From Streptomyces sp. SirexAA-E (GTDB lineage: Bacteria; Actinomycetota; Actinomycetes; Streptomycetales; Streptomycetaceae), in contig NC_015953.1 of NCBI RefSeq assembly GCF_000177195.2, positions 1,364,001 through 1,428,000 on the forward strand: a stretch of 64,000 nt of DNA, in the 5' to 3' direction. Within the stretch, counting starts at the first letter, position 1, and every line of letters starts with the position of its first letter. The notes under the pieces are model-generated. The model did not search any database and was not told the DNA's origin. It saw only the letters and a program-made list of their open reading frames with translations. The translations under genes were made by a program, and so were the position numbers. Positions 38,836 to 48,277 of the stretch are shown one piece after another.

Positions 38836-40104
38836 GTGACGGACATCGTCGACGAGCTGAAGTGGCGCGGGCTGTTCGCCCAGTCCACGGACGAAGACGC
38901 CCTGCGCAAGGCTCTCGCGGACGGCCCGGTCACGTTCTATTGCGGTTTCGACCCGACCGCGGCCAGCCTGCACGTCGGCCACCTGGTCCAGGTGCTCACC
39001 ATGCGCCGGCTCCAGCTGGCGGGCCTCAGGCCGCTCGCCCTGGTCGGCGGGGCCACCGGCCAGATCGGTGACCCGCGGCCGACCGCGGAGCGCACGCTGA
39101 ACGACCCGGAGACCATCGCGGCCTGGGTGGACCGGCTGCGCGGCCAGATCGAGCCCTTCCTCACCTTCGAGGGCCCGAACGCCGCCACCATGGTGAACAA
39201 CCTGGACTGGACGGCGGGCCTCTCCGCGATCGAGTTCCTCCGGGACATCGGCAAGCACTTCCGGGTCAACAAGATGCTCACCAAGGACTCGGTCGCCCGC
39301 CGGCTGGAGTCCCAGGAGGGCATCAGCTACACCGAGTTCAGCTACCAGCTGCTCCAGGGCATGGACTTCTTGGAGCTGTACCGGCGGCACGGCTGCACCC
39401 TCCAGCAGGGCGGCAGCGACCAGTGGGGCAACCTCACGGCGGGCATCGACCTGATCCACCGCCTGGAGCCGGGCGCCCAGGTCCACGCGCTGGCGACGCC
39501 GCTGATGGTCAAGGCGGACGGCACCAAGTTCGGCAAGTCCGAGAGCGGCGCGGTCTGGCTCGACCCGGAGATGACCACCCCGTACGCGTTCTACCAGTTC
39601 TGGCTGAACGTGGACGACCGGGACATCTCGACGTACATGCGCATCCTCAGCTTCAAGAGCCGTGAGGAGCTCCAGGAGCTGGAGCAGCTCACCCAGGAGC
39701 GTCCGCAGGCGCGCTCGGCCCAGCGCGCGCTGGCCGAGGAGCTGACGACACTGGTGCACGGCGGTGCGCAGTGCGCGGCGGTCATCGCGGCGTCGAAGGC
39801 GCTCTTCGGGCAGGGCGACCTGGCCGAGCTGGACGAGCCGACGCTCGGCGCGGCGCTCTCCGAGGTGCCCCACGCCCGGGTCACCGAGCTCGGCCCGGTG
39901 GTGGACCTCCTGGTGGAGGTCGGCCTGTCGGCCAGCAAGTCGGCAGCCCGCCGCACGGTCAAGGAGGGCGGGGCCTACGTGAACAACGCGAAGGTCACGG
40001 ACGGCGAGGCGGCACCGGCCCGCGAGGAGCTGCTGCACGGGCGCTGGCTGGTCCTGCGCAGGGGCAAGAAGAACCTGGCGGCCGTCGAGGTCACGGCCGG
40101 CTGA
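38836..40104 (+). CDS. tyrS: Tyrosyl-tRNA synthetase
   Basis: Class I aminoacyl-tRNA synthetase that charges tRNA-Tyr, 422 residues. The HIGH motif appears as HVGHL in [18 protein letters not shown], the tyrosine-binding site as [14 protein letters not shown] and [13 protein letters not shown], and KMSKS as KFGKS. An S4 RNA-binding domain ends the protein ([21 protein letters not shown]). It starts 53 bases after tldE with a GAGGAGA site. I see no T-box leader, which is expected in actinobacterial tyrS. Confidence 0.96.
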   Translation: MTDIVDELKWRGLFAQSTDEDALRKALADGPVTFYCGFDPTAASLHVGHLVQVLTMRRLQLAGLRPLALVGGATGQIGDPRPTAERTLNDPETIAAWVDRLRGQIEPFLTFEGPNAATMVNNLDWTAGLSAIEFLRDIGKHFRVNKMLTKDSVARRLESQEGISYTEFSYQLLQGMDFLELYRRHGCTLQQGGSDQWGNLTAGIDLIHRLEPGAQVHALATPLMVKADGTKFGKSESGAVWLDPEMTTPYAFYQFWLNVDDRDISTYMRILSFKSREELQELEQLTQERPQARSAQRALAEELTTLVHGGAQCAAVIAASKALFGQGDLAELDEPTLGAALSEVPHARVTELGPVVDLLVEVGLSASKSAARRTVKEGGAYVNNAKVTDGEAAPAREELLHGRWLVLRRGKKNLAAVEVTAG

Positions 40105-40124
40105 CCCCTCCGGTTCCGGAACAC

Positions 40125-40171
40125 GAGCACCGAGGCCGGTCACGCGGGATGCGTGACCGGCCTCGGTGCTC
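40125..40171. terminator. Bidirectional terminator hairpin
   Basis: A perfect 21-bp inverted repeat with loop GGGAT between convergent tyrS and the GlsB-type gene, one of the strongest hairpins in the window. Confidence 0.9.
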
Positions 40172-40183
40172 TGTCCGTCCGGG

Positions 40184-40468
40184 TCAGGTCCTCTGCCGGT
40201 CGCCCCTGCGGCCCCTGATCGCCTGCCACAGCATGTCGCCGACCGCGACGATCACGATGGCGCCGATCAGCTGGAGCACATGGCGCGTCCAGTCGATGCC
40301 CTTGGTGTCGGCGACGCCGAGCCAGCCCGCGACGGCGTTACCGAGGATGCTGCCCAGGATGCCGAACACCACCGTCAGCCACAGAGGGATGTTCTGCTTG
40401 CCCGGCAGGATCCCCCGGGCGATGACACCCAGTACGAGACCCACGATGATTGCCCACAGCCAGCCCAT
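40184..40468 (-). CDS. GlsB/YeaQ/YmgE family stress membrane protein
   Basis: A 94-residue membrane protein of the GlsB family, with three short Gly-rich membrane segments (AIIVGLVLGVIARGILPGKQ, TVVFGILGSILGNAVAGWLG, LIGAIVIVAVGDMLW). In other bacteria these proteins are induced by envelope or acid stress and are often linked to Asp23 proteins. A perfect AGGAGG precedes ATG at 40468. Function is inferred from family only. Confidence 0.9.
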   Translation of the reverse strand: MGWLWAIIVGLVLGVIARGILPGKQNIPLWLTVVFGILGSILGNAVAGWLGVADTKGIDWTRHVLQLIGAIVIVAVGDMLWQAIRGRRGDRQRT

Positions 40469-40674
40469 GTCGCCTCCTTGTGCTGCGCGATGTGCGCACG
40501 TTCGACCAGTCTCGTCCCACCCGTGCCGCGGCGCATGCCGAGCAGGGCCGTACGTGGCACGGCGGCCCGGATCCCGGCCGGGCGGGCGCCCCGGTCCCTG
40601 AGCCTGCGGATATCGGGCGTACCGTAGGAGCGGCCCGGTCGGAGATGGCCGGCGGAGCGATCTGGTGGTGGGAC

Positions 40675-41052
40675 ATGATGCGGAATCAGAGGGGCGCGCT
40701 GGTCTTCCGGATCACCGGCGCCCGGCAGTCGCTCGCCGACGACGTGCGGGGCAGACAGCGGCGCTACATCATCTCGATGTCCGTGCGGACCGTCTCCGTG
40801 GTGCTGGCCGCGACGCTCTGGAACGTCGAGAGGCACGTGGCGGTGGTGGCGCTCGCGCTGGGTGTCCTGCTCCCCTACGTCGCGGTGGTGATCGCCAACG
40901 CGGGCCGCGAGAACGCCCCTGGGCTTCCTTCGACGTTCGTGCCCGCTCCGATGCGACCCGCTCTGGGGGCGGCATCCGGGACCGAACCCGCCGGGCCTGT
41001 CCCGGATTCGGGTGGGGCCGGCAGCGCCGGAGGTGCGCCCGGCCCGGAATGA
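40675..41052 (+). CDS. DUF3099 membrane protein
   Basis: A 125-residue actinobacterial protein of the DUF3099 family. The conserved opening FRITGARQSLADDVRGRQRRY leads into two membrane segments (about 36-85). The C-terminal ~40 residues are Gly/Pro/Ala-rich. The start is uncertain: ATG at 40675, 40678 or 40645 are all in frame; 40675 agrees best with the family as I remember it. It is divergent from the GlsB-type gene. Function unknown. Confidence 0.8.
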   Translation: MMRNQRGALVFRITGARQSLADDVRGRQRRYIISMSVRTVSVVLAATLWNVERHVAVVALALGVLLPYVAVVIANAGRENAPGLPSTFVPAPMRPALGAASGTEPAGPVPDSGGAGSAGGAPGPE

Positions 41053-41183
41053 GTTCGTCCGGGTCTGTACCGACTGGAAAGCTCAAGAAAAGCTCAGATC
41101 AATCATCGGGATCCTGTGCACCGCACCCCGGTGCCCGTGGCATACTTCGTACGCGCTCCGCATCCCCCGTCGGAGCGACGGAC

Positions 41184-41221
41184 CGACGCCGGGCAGCTCC
41201 CCCCGTGGCTGCCCGGCGTCG
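41184..41221 (+). terminator. Terminator hairpin after DUF3099 gene
   Basis: A 14-bp perfect stem (CGACGCCGGGCAGC with GCTGCCCGGCGTCG) followed by CCTTTTCCC. It lies 50 bases upstream of the next gene, so it should isolate that gene from the DUF3099 message. Confidence 0.75.
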
Positions 41222-41269
41222 CCTTTTCCCCGGCGGGGACGCGGCGTGCGGCCCCGTAGGGTTGACGCC

Positions 41270-41518
41270 GTGAACTTCCCCGATACTCCCGCCGAGAGCG
41301 CCGCCGGCGCACCCGTCTGCTCCGCGAAGGGCTGCCGTGCCGACGCGGTCTGGGTGCTCGCCTGGAACAACCCGAAGCTGCACACCCCTGAGCGCCGCAA
41401 GACGTGGCTCGCCTGCGACGAGCACCGAGAGCACCTCTCCTCGTTCCTCGGGGTGCGCGGTTTCCTGAAGGACGTCGTACCGCTGGCCGAGTGGGAGTCC
41501 TCAGCCTCCGATCGCTGA
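41270..41518 (+). CDS. Small Cys-containing protein, unknown function
   Basis: An 82-residue protein conserved in Streptomyces. The visible motif PVCSAKGCRADAVWVLAWNN followed by WLACDEHREHLSSFL gives a C-x4-C ... C-x2-H-x2-H-like set that could bind a metal. It has at times been labelled an acetone carboxylase, without basis in the sequence. GTG at 41270 has TAGGGT 7 bases upstream and no ribosome binding site, suggesting a leaderless message. Its last 18 bases overlap the end of convergent moaA. Confidence 0.75.
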   Translation: MNFPDTPAESAAGAPVCSAKGCRADAVWVLAWNNPKLHTPERRKTWLACDEHREHLSSFLGVRGFLKDVVPLAEWESSASDR

Positions 41519-42490
41519 CATCGGGCGGTCGGGCTGGAGGAAGGCGGGGTCGTCGAGGCCGGAGCCCGCCTTCTTGCCCCACATGGCGAGCTTCCAGATC
41601 CGGGCGATCTCCTCGTCGGGCGCGCCGGAGCGCAGGGCGCCGCGCAGGTCCGTCTCCTCCTGGGCGAACAGGCAGGTGCGGACCTGGCCGTCGGCGGTGA
41701 GCCGGGTGCGGTCGCAGGCCTGGCAGAAGGGCCGGGTCACGGAGGCGATGACGCCGACGCGGTGCGGTCCGCCGTCCACCGTCCAGCGCTCGGCGGGGGC
41801 GGATCCGCGCTCGTCCTCGTCCTCGGCGGTGAGGGTGAAGCGCGTGCGCAGCGAGGCGAGGATGTCCCCGGCGGTGATCATTCCGTCGCGTTTCCAGCCG
41901 TGCTGGGCGTCGAGCGGCATCTGCTCGATGAAGCGGAGCTCGTAGCCGTGGTCCACGGCCCAGGCGAGCAGTTCGGGGGCCTCGTCGTCGTTGAGCCCGG
42001 GCATGAGGACGGAGTTGACCTTGACGGGGGTGAGTCCGGCGTCGCGGGCTGCCCGCAGGCCGTCCAGGACGTCCTTGTGCCGGTCGCGCCGGGTGAGCGT
42101 CTTGAAGACGTCCGGGCGCAGGGTGTCCAGGGAGACGTTGACGCGGTCGAGGCCCGCGGTCTTCAGGGCGGCGGCGGTGCGCTTGAGCCCGATGCCGTTG
42201 GTGGTGAGCGACATCCTGGGGCGGGGCTCCAGGGCGGCGCAGCGCTCGACGACGGAGACGAGCCCGGGGCGCAGCAGCGGTTCGCCGCCGGTGAAGCGGA
42301 CCTCGGTGATGCCGAGCGAGGTGACGGCGACGCGGACGAGCCGGACGATCTCCTCGTCGGTGAGCAGGTCGGGCTTGGCCAGCCACTGCAGGCCCTCTTC
42401 GGGCATGCAGTAGGTGCAGCGCAGATTGCACCGGTCGGTCAGTGAGACGCGCAGGTCGGTGGCGACCCGGCCGTAGGTGTCGATGAGCAC
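41501..42490 (-). CDS. moaA: GTP 3',8-cyclase MoaA
   Basis: Radical SAM enzyme for the first step of molybdenum cofactor synthesis, 329 residues. The SAM cluster is C21-x3-C25-x2-C28 (CNLRCTYC) and the second cluster comes from the C-terminal FCQACDRTR and RTCLF cysteines. The protein ends in Gly-Gly, which is required for activity in MoaA. GTG at 42490 follows GGGGAGGGGG. No other moa genes are in the window. It overlaps the convergent small gene by 18 bases. Confidence 0.95.
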   Translation of the reverse strand: MLIDTYGRVATDLRVSLTDRCNLRCTYCMPEEGLQWLAKPDLLTDEEIVRLVRVAVTSLGITEVRFTGGEPLLRPGLVSVVERCAALEPRPRMSLTTNGIGLKRTAAALKTAGLDRVNVSLDTLRPDVFKTLTRRDRHKDVLDGLRAARDAGLTPVKVNSVLMPGLNDDEAPELLAWAVDHGYELRFIEQMPLDAQHGWKRDGMITAGDILASLRTRFTLTAEDEDERGSAPAERWTVDGGPHRVGVIASVTRPFCQACDRTRLTADGQVRTCLFAQEETDLRGALRSGAPDEEIARIWKLAMWGKKAGSGLDDPAFLQPDRPMSAIGG

Positions 42491-42591
42491 GTGGGCCCCC
42501 TCCCCGGTGATGACCGCGGTTGTGGTCTGACGCCTTCGACACTACGCGAGAGCGGTGACAACGGGAGTGGCCGATTGGCACGAGGTGGGGG

Positions 42592-42625
42592 ACGGCCCCG
42601 TCGTAGGTCTCTACGACGGGGCCGT
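42592..42625. terminator. Terminator hairpin
   Basis: A perfect 15-bp stem with a GTCT loop just after the actP stop codon. Confidence 0.85.
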
Positions 42626-42640
42626 GCCACGCGGTGGGTG

Positions 42641-44275
42641 TCAGTGGGCCCCGGTGCCGGTGAGGGACTTGACCTCCAGTTCGGCGTACTTGTCGGTGTC
42701 CGGCTCCTCCTTGGAGACGACGGAACCGATCCAGCCGAGCAGGAAGCCGAGCGGGATGGAGATGAGGCCCGGGTTCTCCAGGGGGAACCAGGCGAAGTCG
42801 ACGTCCGGGAACATCGAGCTGGCCTTCCCGGAGACGACCGGGGAGAACAGCACGAGGACGACGGACGAGGCGAGACCGCCGTAGATGGACCAGAGGGCGC
42901 CCTGGGTGGTGAAGCGCTTCCAGAAGAGGCTGTAGAGGATGGTCGGCAGGTTCGCCGACGCGGCGACGGCGAAGGCCAGCGCGACGAGACCGGCGACGTT
43001 CAGGTCACGGGCCATGGCGCCGAGGGCGATGGAGACGATGCCGATCGCGACGGTGGCCCAGCGGGCGGCGCGCATCTCCTCCTTCTCGGTGGCCTTCCCC
43101 CGGCGGATGACGTTGGCGTAGATGTCGTGTGCGAAGGAGGACGAGGAGGCGAGGGTGAGTCCCGCGACCACCGCGAGGATCGTCGCGAAGGCGACCGCCG
43201 AGATCACGGCGAGCAGGACGGCGCCGCCGGTGGTGCCGACCCCGCCGAGGTACTCGGCGAGCTGCGGTGCCGCCGCGTTGCCCGCCGGGTTCTTCGCCTT
43301 GATCTCGTCCGGTCCGATGAGCGCCGCGGCGCCGAAGCCGAGGGCGATCGTCATCAGGTAGAAGGCGCCGATGATGCCGATGGCCCAGTTCACGGACTTA
43401 CGGGCGGCCTTGGCGGTGGGCACGGTGTAGAAGCGGATCAGGATGTGCGGCAGGCCGGCGGTGCCGAGGACCAGCGCGATGCCCAGGGAGATGAAGTCCA
43501 GCTTCGAGACGCCGGTGGCGCCGTACTTGAGGCCGGGCTCCAGGAACGCCTTCCCGTGGCCGCTCTTCTCGGCCGCGGTGCCCAGCAGGTCGGAGACGTT
43601 GAAGTCGAACTTCCACAGCACCATGAAGGTCATCAGCAGCGCGCCCGCGATGAGCAGCACCGCCTTGACCATCTGCACCCAGGTGGTGCCCTTCATGCCG
43701 CCGATGGTGACGTAGAGGATCATGAGGACGCCGACCAGCGCCACGATGAGGATCTTGCCCGTGTCACCGGTGATGCCGAGCAGCAGGGCGACGAGGACAC
43801 CCGCGCCGGCCATCTGTGCCAGCAGGTAGAAGATCGACACGACGATGGTGGACACACCTGCTGCGGTGCGGACCGGCCGCTGCCGCATCCGGTAGGCGAG
43901 GACGTCGCCCATGGTGTAGCGGCCGGAGTTGCGCAGCGGCTCGGCGACGAGCAGCAGGGCCACGAGCCAGGCGACGAGGAAGCCGATGGAGTAGAGGAAG
44001 CCGTCGTATCCGAAGAGCGCGATGGCACCGGCGATGCCGAGGAAGGACGCCGCGGACATGTAGTCGCCCGAGACGGCGAGGCCGTTCTGGAAGGCGGTGA
44101 ACTGGCGGCCGCCGGCGTAGAAGTCGGAGGCGCTCTTGGTCTGCCGTCCGGCCCAGACCGTGATGGCCAGGGTCGCGGCGACGAAGACGGCGAAGAGGCT
44201 GATGATCAGCGGCCGGTGCTCGGTCGTGGACGAGGCGGCGAGGACGAGGGAAGAGGAGTGGGCTGCGGCGCTCAT
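42641..44275 (-). CDS. actP: Cation/acetate symporter (ActP-like, SSS family)
   Basis: A 544-residue solute:sodium symporter with about 13 membrane segments, most like ActP, which imports acetate and other short acids. Family motifs include TKSASDFYAGGRQ, NGLAVSGDYMSAASFLGIAG and GGMKGTTWVQMVKAVLL. The ATG at 44275 overlaps the upstream DUF485 gene's stop codon (ATGA). The DUF485-actP pair is a conserved unit in many bacteria (yjcH-actP). Substrate is inferred from the family. Confidence 0.92.
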   Translation of the reverse strand: MSAAAHSSSLVLAASSTTEHRPLIISLFAVFVAATLAITVWAGRQTKSASDFYAGGRQFTAFQNGLAVSGDYMSAASFLGIAGAIALFGYDGFLYSIGFLVAWLVALLLVAEPLRNSGRYTMGDVLAYRMRQRPVRTAAGVSTIVVSIFYLLAQMAGAGVLVALLLGITGDTGKILIVALVGVLMILYVTIGGMKGTTWVQMVKAVLLIAGALLMTFMVLWKFDFNVSDLLGTAAEKSGHGKAFLEPGLKYGATGVSKLDFISLGIALVLGTAGLPHILIRFYTVPTAKAARKSVNWAIGIIGAFYLMTIALGFGAAALIGPDEIKAKNPAGNAAAPQLAEYLGGVGTTGGAVLLAVISAVAFATILAVVAGLTLASSSSFAHDIYANVIRRGKATEKEEMRAARWATVAIGIVSIALGAMARDLNVAGLVALAFAVAASANLPTILYSLFWKRFTTQGALWSIYGGLASSVVLVLFSPVVSGKASSMFPDVDFAWFPLENPGLISIPLGFLLGWIGSVVSKEEPDTDKYAELEVKSLTGTGAH

Positions 44276-44637
44276 GCGTCGGCCTCCAGACGGGACTTGA
44301 TGGCCTCCGCCTTGGGGTCGATCTTCGTCGCGGCGTGGCGCGAGTAGAACCAGGCGATGAGGAACGTGGTGGCGAACTGGGCGAGGCCGAAGACGAAGGC
44401 CACGTTGAAGTTGGCGAAGACGGTGGTGCCCATGAAGTCGCCGGCGTAACTGGACAGCAGCACGTACAGCAGGTACCAGGCGATGAAGCCGACGGTCAGG
44501 GGAAACGCGAACGACCGGTGAGCACGCCGCAGTTCGGCGAACTCCGCGCTCTTCTGCGTCTCGACGAAGACCTCGGTCGTCGGTTGGGCGGGACTGTTGT
44601 CCGTACTGCCCTGGGGCGGCGGTGCATCGGTAGCCAC
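44272..44637 (-). CDS. DUF485 (YjcH-like) membrane protein
   Basis: A 121-residue membrane protein with a ~35-residue polar head and two membrane segments in the DUF485 domain: ELRRAHRSFAFPLTVGFIAWYLLYVLLSSYAG, then NFNVAFVFGLAQFATTFLIAWFYSRHA. This is the standard partner of ActP-type symporters. GTG at 44637 is favoured because AGGAG stands 5 bases before it; starts at 44685 and 44820 are in frame but less well placed. It overlaps actP by 4 bases. Confidence 0.88.
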   Translation of the reverse strand: MATDAPPPQGSTDNSPAQPTTEVFVETQKSAEFAELRRAHRSFAFPLTVGFIAWYLLYVLLSSYAGDFMGTTVFANFNVAFVFGLAQFATTFLIAWFYSRHAATKIDPKAEAIKSRLEADA

Positions 44638-44944
44638 GGATTCTCCTCGCGACGCGGGTGCGGCGGTCTCGGTGGTGGATTTCACAAGAGGGGAGTCCTC
44701 TGCGCGGTGGGGGTTGGCATGCGACTCCCTGACAACGGCACGGAGGGCGTGGCGAAGCGGTTCACCACGGATTGGCTCTTTTCGAACCCACGTACGGCGT
44801 ACCCGTCGCCCCGAGGTCACACCTCGAACTCACTTGCCCGCATTCGTTGATGCTCCGGCATGATCAGCGATAGCTTCACTGGTCATGTACAGACCCGGGC
44901 ACGCTCGTGTCCGGGTCCACGGGCACGGATGATGTGGAGAACCC

Positions 44945-46474
44945 ATGGCTCATCTGGCATCCAGACGGACACGCGCACTCACGCTGCCCGTCGGACTGGC
45001 ACTCACGGCCTCGCTCGGCTTCCTCCCGGGGACCGCGTCGGCCGCTCCGGGCAAGGCGCCGGCGGCGACGGTCCGGACGGACGGCCCGAAGCTGTCCTAC
45101 GTGGTGAACACGCGCGTCGGTCTCGGCACGGTCAAGCAGGTGAAGCAGGCGATAGCCAAGGCGGGCGGCACCGTCGTCACGTCGTACGACCGCATAGGCG
45201 TGATCGTCGTCCACTCGCAGAACCCGGACTTCGGACCGGCGATACGCAAGTCCTGGGGCGTGCAGTCGGCCGGGGCGACCCGCACCAACCCGATCGTCCC
45301 GCAGGCCACGAAGGACATCGGGGTCGCGCAGCCGCTCACCGCCGCTCAGGCCGAGGCGGCGTCGGCGAAGGCGACGGCCGGCCAGGACGAGCTGGAACCC
45401 CTGCAGTGGGACCTGCCCGCGATCAAGGCGGACAAGGCGCACCAGAAGTCGCTCGGCAGCAGCAGGGTCACGGTCGGCGTCATCGACACCGGCGTGGACG
45501 ACACGCACCCGGACCTGGCGCCGAACTTCGACCGCAAGGCGTCGGTGAACTGCGTGTCCGGCGCGCCGGACACGACGGACGGCGCCTGGCGGCCGGCCGC
45601 GAACGAGAGCGACCACGGCACGCACGTCGCGGGCACCATAGCCGCGGCGAAGAACGGCACCGGCGTCACCGGCGTCGCGCCGGGCGTGAAGGTCTCCGGC
45701 ATCAAGGTGTCGAACCCGGACGGGTTCTTCTACACCGAGGCCGTCGTCTGCGGTTTCGTATGGGCCGCCGAGCACGGCGTCGACGTGACGAACAACAGCT
45801 ATTACACCGACCCGTGGCTGTTCAACTGCAAGAACGACCCGGACCAGGGCGCCCTGGTCGAGGCGGTCACCCGGGCCACCCGGTACGCCGAGGGCAGGGG
45901 CGTCGTGAACGTCGCCGCGGCCGGCAACTCCGACCACGACCTGGCCCTGCACGCCATCGAGGACACCACGAGCCCCAACGACTCGACCACGGTGACCCGC
46001 ACGGTCGACCCGCGCCTGTGCCCCGACATCCCGACGATGCTGCCGGGTGTCGTGACGGTCTCGGCGACGGGTGCGAAGGGCCTCAAGTCCTCGTACTCCA
46101 ACTACGGACTGGGCGTCATCGACGTGGCGGCCCCCGGCGGCGACTCGACCGTCTACCAGACGCCCGAGGCACCCGCCACCAGCGGCCTGATCCTGTCCAC
46201 GCTGCCCGGCGGCAAGTTCGGCTACAAGGCCGGTACGTCCATGGCGTCCCCGCACGTCGCGGGCGTCGCGGCCCTGATCAGGTCGAGCCACCCGTACGCC
46301 TCGCCGGCGGTGGTGAAGGCCCTGCTGACCCACCAGGCGGACGCCACCGCGTGCGGTGCGCCGTACGACATCGACGGTGACGGCACCGTCGACGCGGTCT
46401 GCCAGGGCGGCAAGAGCTACAACGGCTTCTACGGGGCCGGTGTGGTGGACGCGCTGGACGCGGTCCGCAGGTAG
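44945..46474 (+). CDS. Secreted subtilisin-like serine protease (S8 family)
   Basis: A 509-residue exported protease. A signal peptide (about 1-33, cleavage after ASA) is followed by a pro-region and the S8 catalytic domain with D181 (VIDTGVDDTHPDL), H224 (SDHGTHVAG), oxyanion N328 (AAAGNSD) and S432 (GTSMASPHVAG). Near the end, DIDGDGTVDAV looks like an EF-hand-type calcium loop. GGAG precedes ATG at 44945. It is a typical Streptomyces extracellular protease; substrate range is unknown. Confidence 0.94.
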   Translation: MAHLASRRTRALTLPVGLALTASLGFLPGTASAAPGKAPAATVRTDGPKLSYVVNTRVGLGTVKQVKQAIAKAGGTVVTSYDRIGVIVVHSQNPDFGPAIRKSWGVQSAGATRTNPIVPQATKDIGVAQPLTAAQAEAASAKATAGQDELEPLQWDLPAIKADKAHQKSLGSSRVTVGVIDTGVDDTHPDLAPNFDRKASVNCVSGAPDTTDGAWRPAANESDHGTHVAGTIAAAKNGTGVTGVAPGVKVSGIKVSNPDGFFYTEAVVCGFVWAAEHGVDVTNNSYYTDPWLFNCKNDPDQGALVEAVTRATRYAEGRGVVNVAAAGNSDHDLALHAIEDTTSPNDSTTVTRTVDPRLCPDIPTMLPGVVTVSATGAKGLKSSYSNYGLGVIDVAAPGGDSTVYQTPEAPATSGLILSTLPGGKFGYKAGTSMASPHVAGVAALIRSSHPYASPAVVKALLTHQADATACGAPYDIDGDGTVDAVCQGGKSYNGFYGAGVVDALDAVRR

Positions 46475-46491
46475 TCCCGGCACACACGTGA

Positions 46492-46524
46492 GGAGGGGCC
46501 GGGGCACAGCTCCCCGGCCCCTCC
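46492..46524. terminator. Bidirectional terminator hairpin
   Basis: A 13-bp perfect stem (GGAGGGGCCGGGG with CCCCGGCCCCTCC) between the convergent protease and lysoplasmalogenase genes. Confidence 0.82.
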
Positions 46525-46531
46525 GGCGTTC

Positions 46532-47215
46532 TCAGACCCGCACCCCGCCGCCCGTACGGTCGGCGCCGGTGACCGCCGGGGAGGCACCGTCCCGGCTCCC
46601 GAGCACCCCCGCCGTCAGCAGGTACTGCGCGGCCGCATAGGTCAGCATCACCCAGAAGTCGTGGGCGGGGAGCCGCGGCCACGCGGCGATGCTCGTGGCG
46701 ATGAGCGCGTCGGACAGCAGGAAGAGCGCCCCGCCGGCGCCGGCCCACCGCCCGAGGGCCCCGGCCCGCCAGGCCATGGTGGTCAGGAGCAGGCTGTAGC
46801 AGGTCAGCGGGATCCTCATCCCGCCCGGCAGGTCCGACCACAGGAGTACGAGGAGGACGGCGAGGGCCGCCGCGTACCCGAGACCCGCGGGGAGGGACGC
46901 GCGGGCGCGGCCGAAGAGCCGGAGGTAGCAGACGTGGCCCGCGGCGAAGAGCCCCATCCCGGCGAGGAACGCGGCGTCCGCGCCGGGCATCAGCAGCACG
47001 TCCCCGCCCCAGCCGCACAGCAGCGCGGCGACGAGCAGCCGGGGACCGCCGCGGGCAGCCGCGTAGGCGGCGAGCAGCGGCATCAGCAACGGCTTGGCGA
47101 CCAGGTGGGCGGTGTGCGACCCGGCCAGGAGTCCCGCCAGGTCGACGGCGGTGGCGGCGAGGAAGGCGACGAGCAGCGGGCGGACGAGCCGGGGCGCTCG
47201 CGGCCGCGGACTCAC
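46532..47215 (-). CDS. Lysoplasmalogenase (YhhN/TMEM86 family)
   Basis: A 227-residue membrane protein of the YhhN family, whose animal member TMEM86B hydrolyses lysoplasmalogen. About eight membrane segments are visible, and family landmarks include AKPLLMPLLA, LLVAALLCGWGGDVLLM and FLAGMGLFAAGHVCYLRLF. GTG at 47215 overlaps the stop of the sterol-desaturase gene (GTGA), so the two genes are coupled, both on lipids. The enzymatic activity is inferred. Confidence 0.86.
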   Translation of the reverse strand: MSPRPRAPRLVRPLLVAFLAATAVDLAGLLAGSHTAHLVAKPLLMPLLAAYAAARGGPRLLVAALLCGWGGDVLLMPGADAAFLAGMGLFAAGHVCYLRLFGRARASLPAGLGYAAALAVLLVLLWSDLPGGMRIPLTCYSLLLTTMAWRAGALGRWAGAGGALFLLSDALIATSIAAWPRLPAHDFWVMLTYAAAQYLLTAGVLGSRDGASPAVTGADRTGGGVRV

Positions 47216-48114
47216 CGGGCCTGCTCGGCGGCGGGCCGCACGGACGCCTCACGGGGGGCGGGCGCGGCCGGCGCCACGGTCCGGGCGGGCTGCCACCCCG
47301 GTCCGCGAAAGACCCGCCCGGCCCGCTCGCTCCAGCTGCCGGCGGCCCGTACGTCGCGGGCGATGGCGGCGTACTCGTGGGTGGCGACGCGGAGCGGGTT
47401 GTAGGTGCTGATGTTCTTGGTGAGGCCGTAGACGGGCCGCTCGGCCTCGGCGGCGAAGGACCCGAAGAGCCGGTCCCAGACGATGAGGATGCCCCCGAAG
47501 TTCCGGTCGAGGTAACCGCCCTGGGACGCGTGGTGCACCCGGTGGTGCGACGGCGTGTTGAGGACGTACTCGAAGGGGCGGGGCAGCTTGCCGACGCGTT
47601 CGGTGTGCACCCAGAACTGGTAGACGAGGTTCGCCGAGGAGCAGAAGGCGAGCGCGGCCGGGTGGACGCCGAGGGCGATCAGCGGGAGGTAGAAGGGCCA
47701 GGACGTCAGCGAGGTCCAGGGCTGGCGGAGCGCCGTGGTGAGGTTGAAGTTACGGCTGGAGTGGTGGACCACGTGGCACGCCCAGAGGATCCGGACGACG
47801 TGGTGCCCGCGGTGCGACCAGTAGTAGAAGAAGTCCTGGGCGAACAGCATGAGCAGGACCGTCCACCACAGCACGGGGACGCGCAGCGGGGTCAGTTCGT
47901 ACAGGGCGGTGTAGATCGCCACGACGGGGATCTTCCACAGCAGGTCGAAGACCAGGCTGCCCAGCCCCATGGTGACGCTGGTGGCGGCGTCCTTGGCTTC
48001 GTACCCGGCGGCCTCGTCGTCCGGGTGCAGCCGGTAGGACACCATCTCGAGGACGGTCAGCAGGACGAAGGCCGGGATCGACCACAGCACGACATCGGGC
48101 AGGTTCGGCTCCAT
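47212..48114 (-). CDS. Sterol desaturase/fatty-acid hydroxylase family protein
   Basis: A 300-residue membrane di-iron enzyme. The His clusters that bind the two irons are present: HRGHHVVRILWACHVVHHSS (H-x2-HH and H-x2-HH) and later HHRVHHAS. About four membrane segments surround them. The C-terminal ~50 residues are Ala/Pro/Arg-rich. ATG at 48114 has TACGGT 6 bases upstream, suggesting a leaderless message; the frame extending to 48870 is rejected. It is coupled to the lysoplasmalogenase gene. The lipid substrate is unknown. Confidence 0.9.
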   Translation of the reverse strand: MEPNLPDVVLWSIPAFVLLTVLEMVSYRLHPDDEAAGYEAKDAATSVTMGLGSLVFDLLWKIPVVAIYTALYELTPLRVPVLWWTVLLMLFAQDFFYYWSHRGHHVVRILWACHVVHHSSRNFNLTTALRQPWTSLTSWPFYLPLIALGVHPAALAFCSSANLVYQFWVHTERVGKLPRPFEYVLNTPSHHRVHHASQGGYLDRNFGGILIVWDRLFGSFAAEAERPVYGLTKNISTYNPLRVATHEYAAIARDVRAAGSWSERAGRVFRGPGWQPARTVAPAAPAPREASVRPAAEQAR

Positions 48115-48277
48115 GCGTGCACCGTAGAGCCGTCGGGCGGGCGGCGGATAGACGTTGTTACCCACAAGTATGTGAGACGCGGAGTCATCAGCGTTTGGCA
48201 GATTCCACCAAGAGCGCCGCATCGTAGGATTCCGCCCAGGAACGCCATCGGCGGGGGGAACGGACGGGCCCGGTACC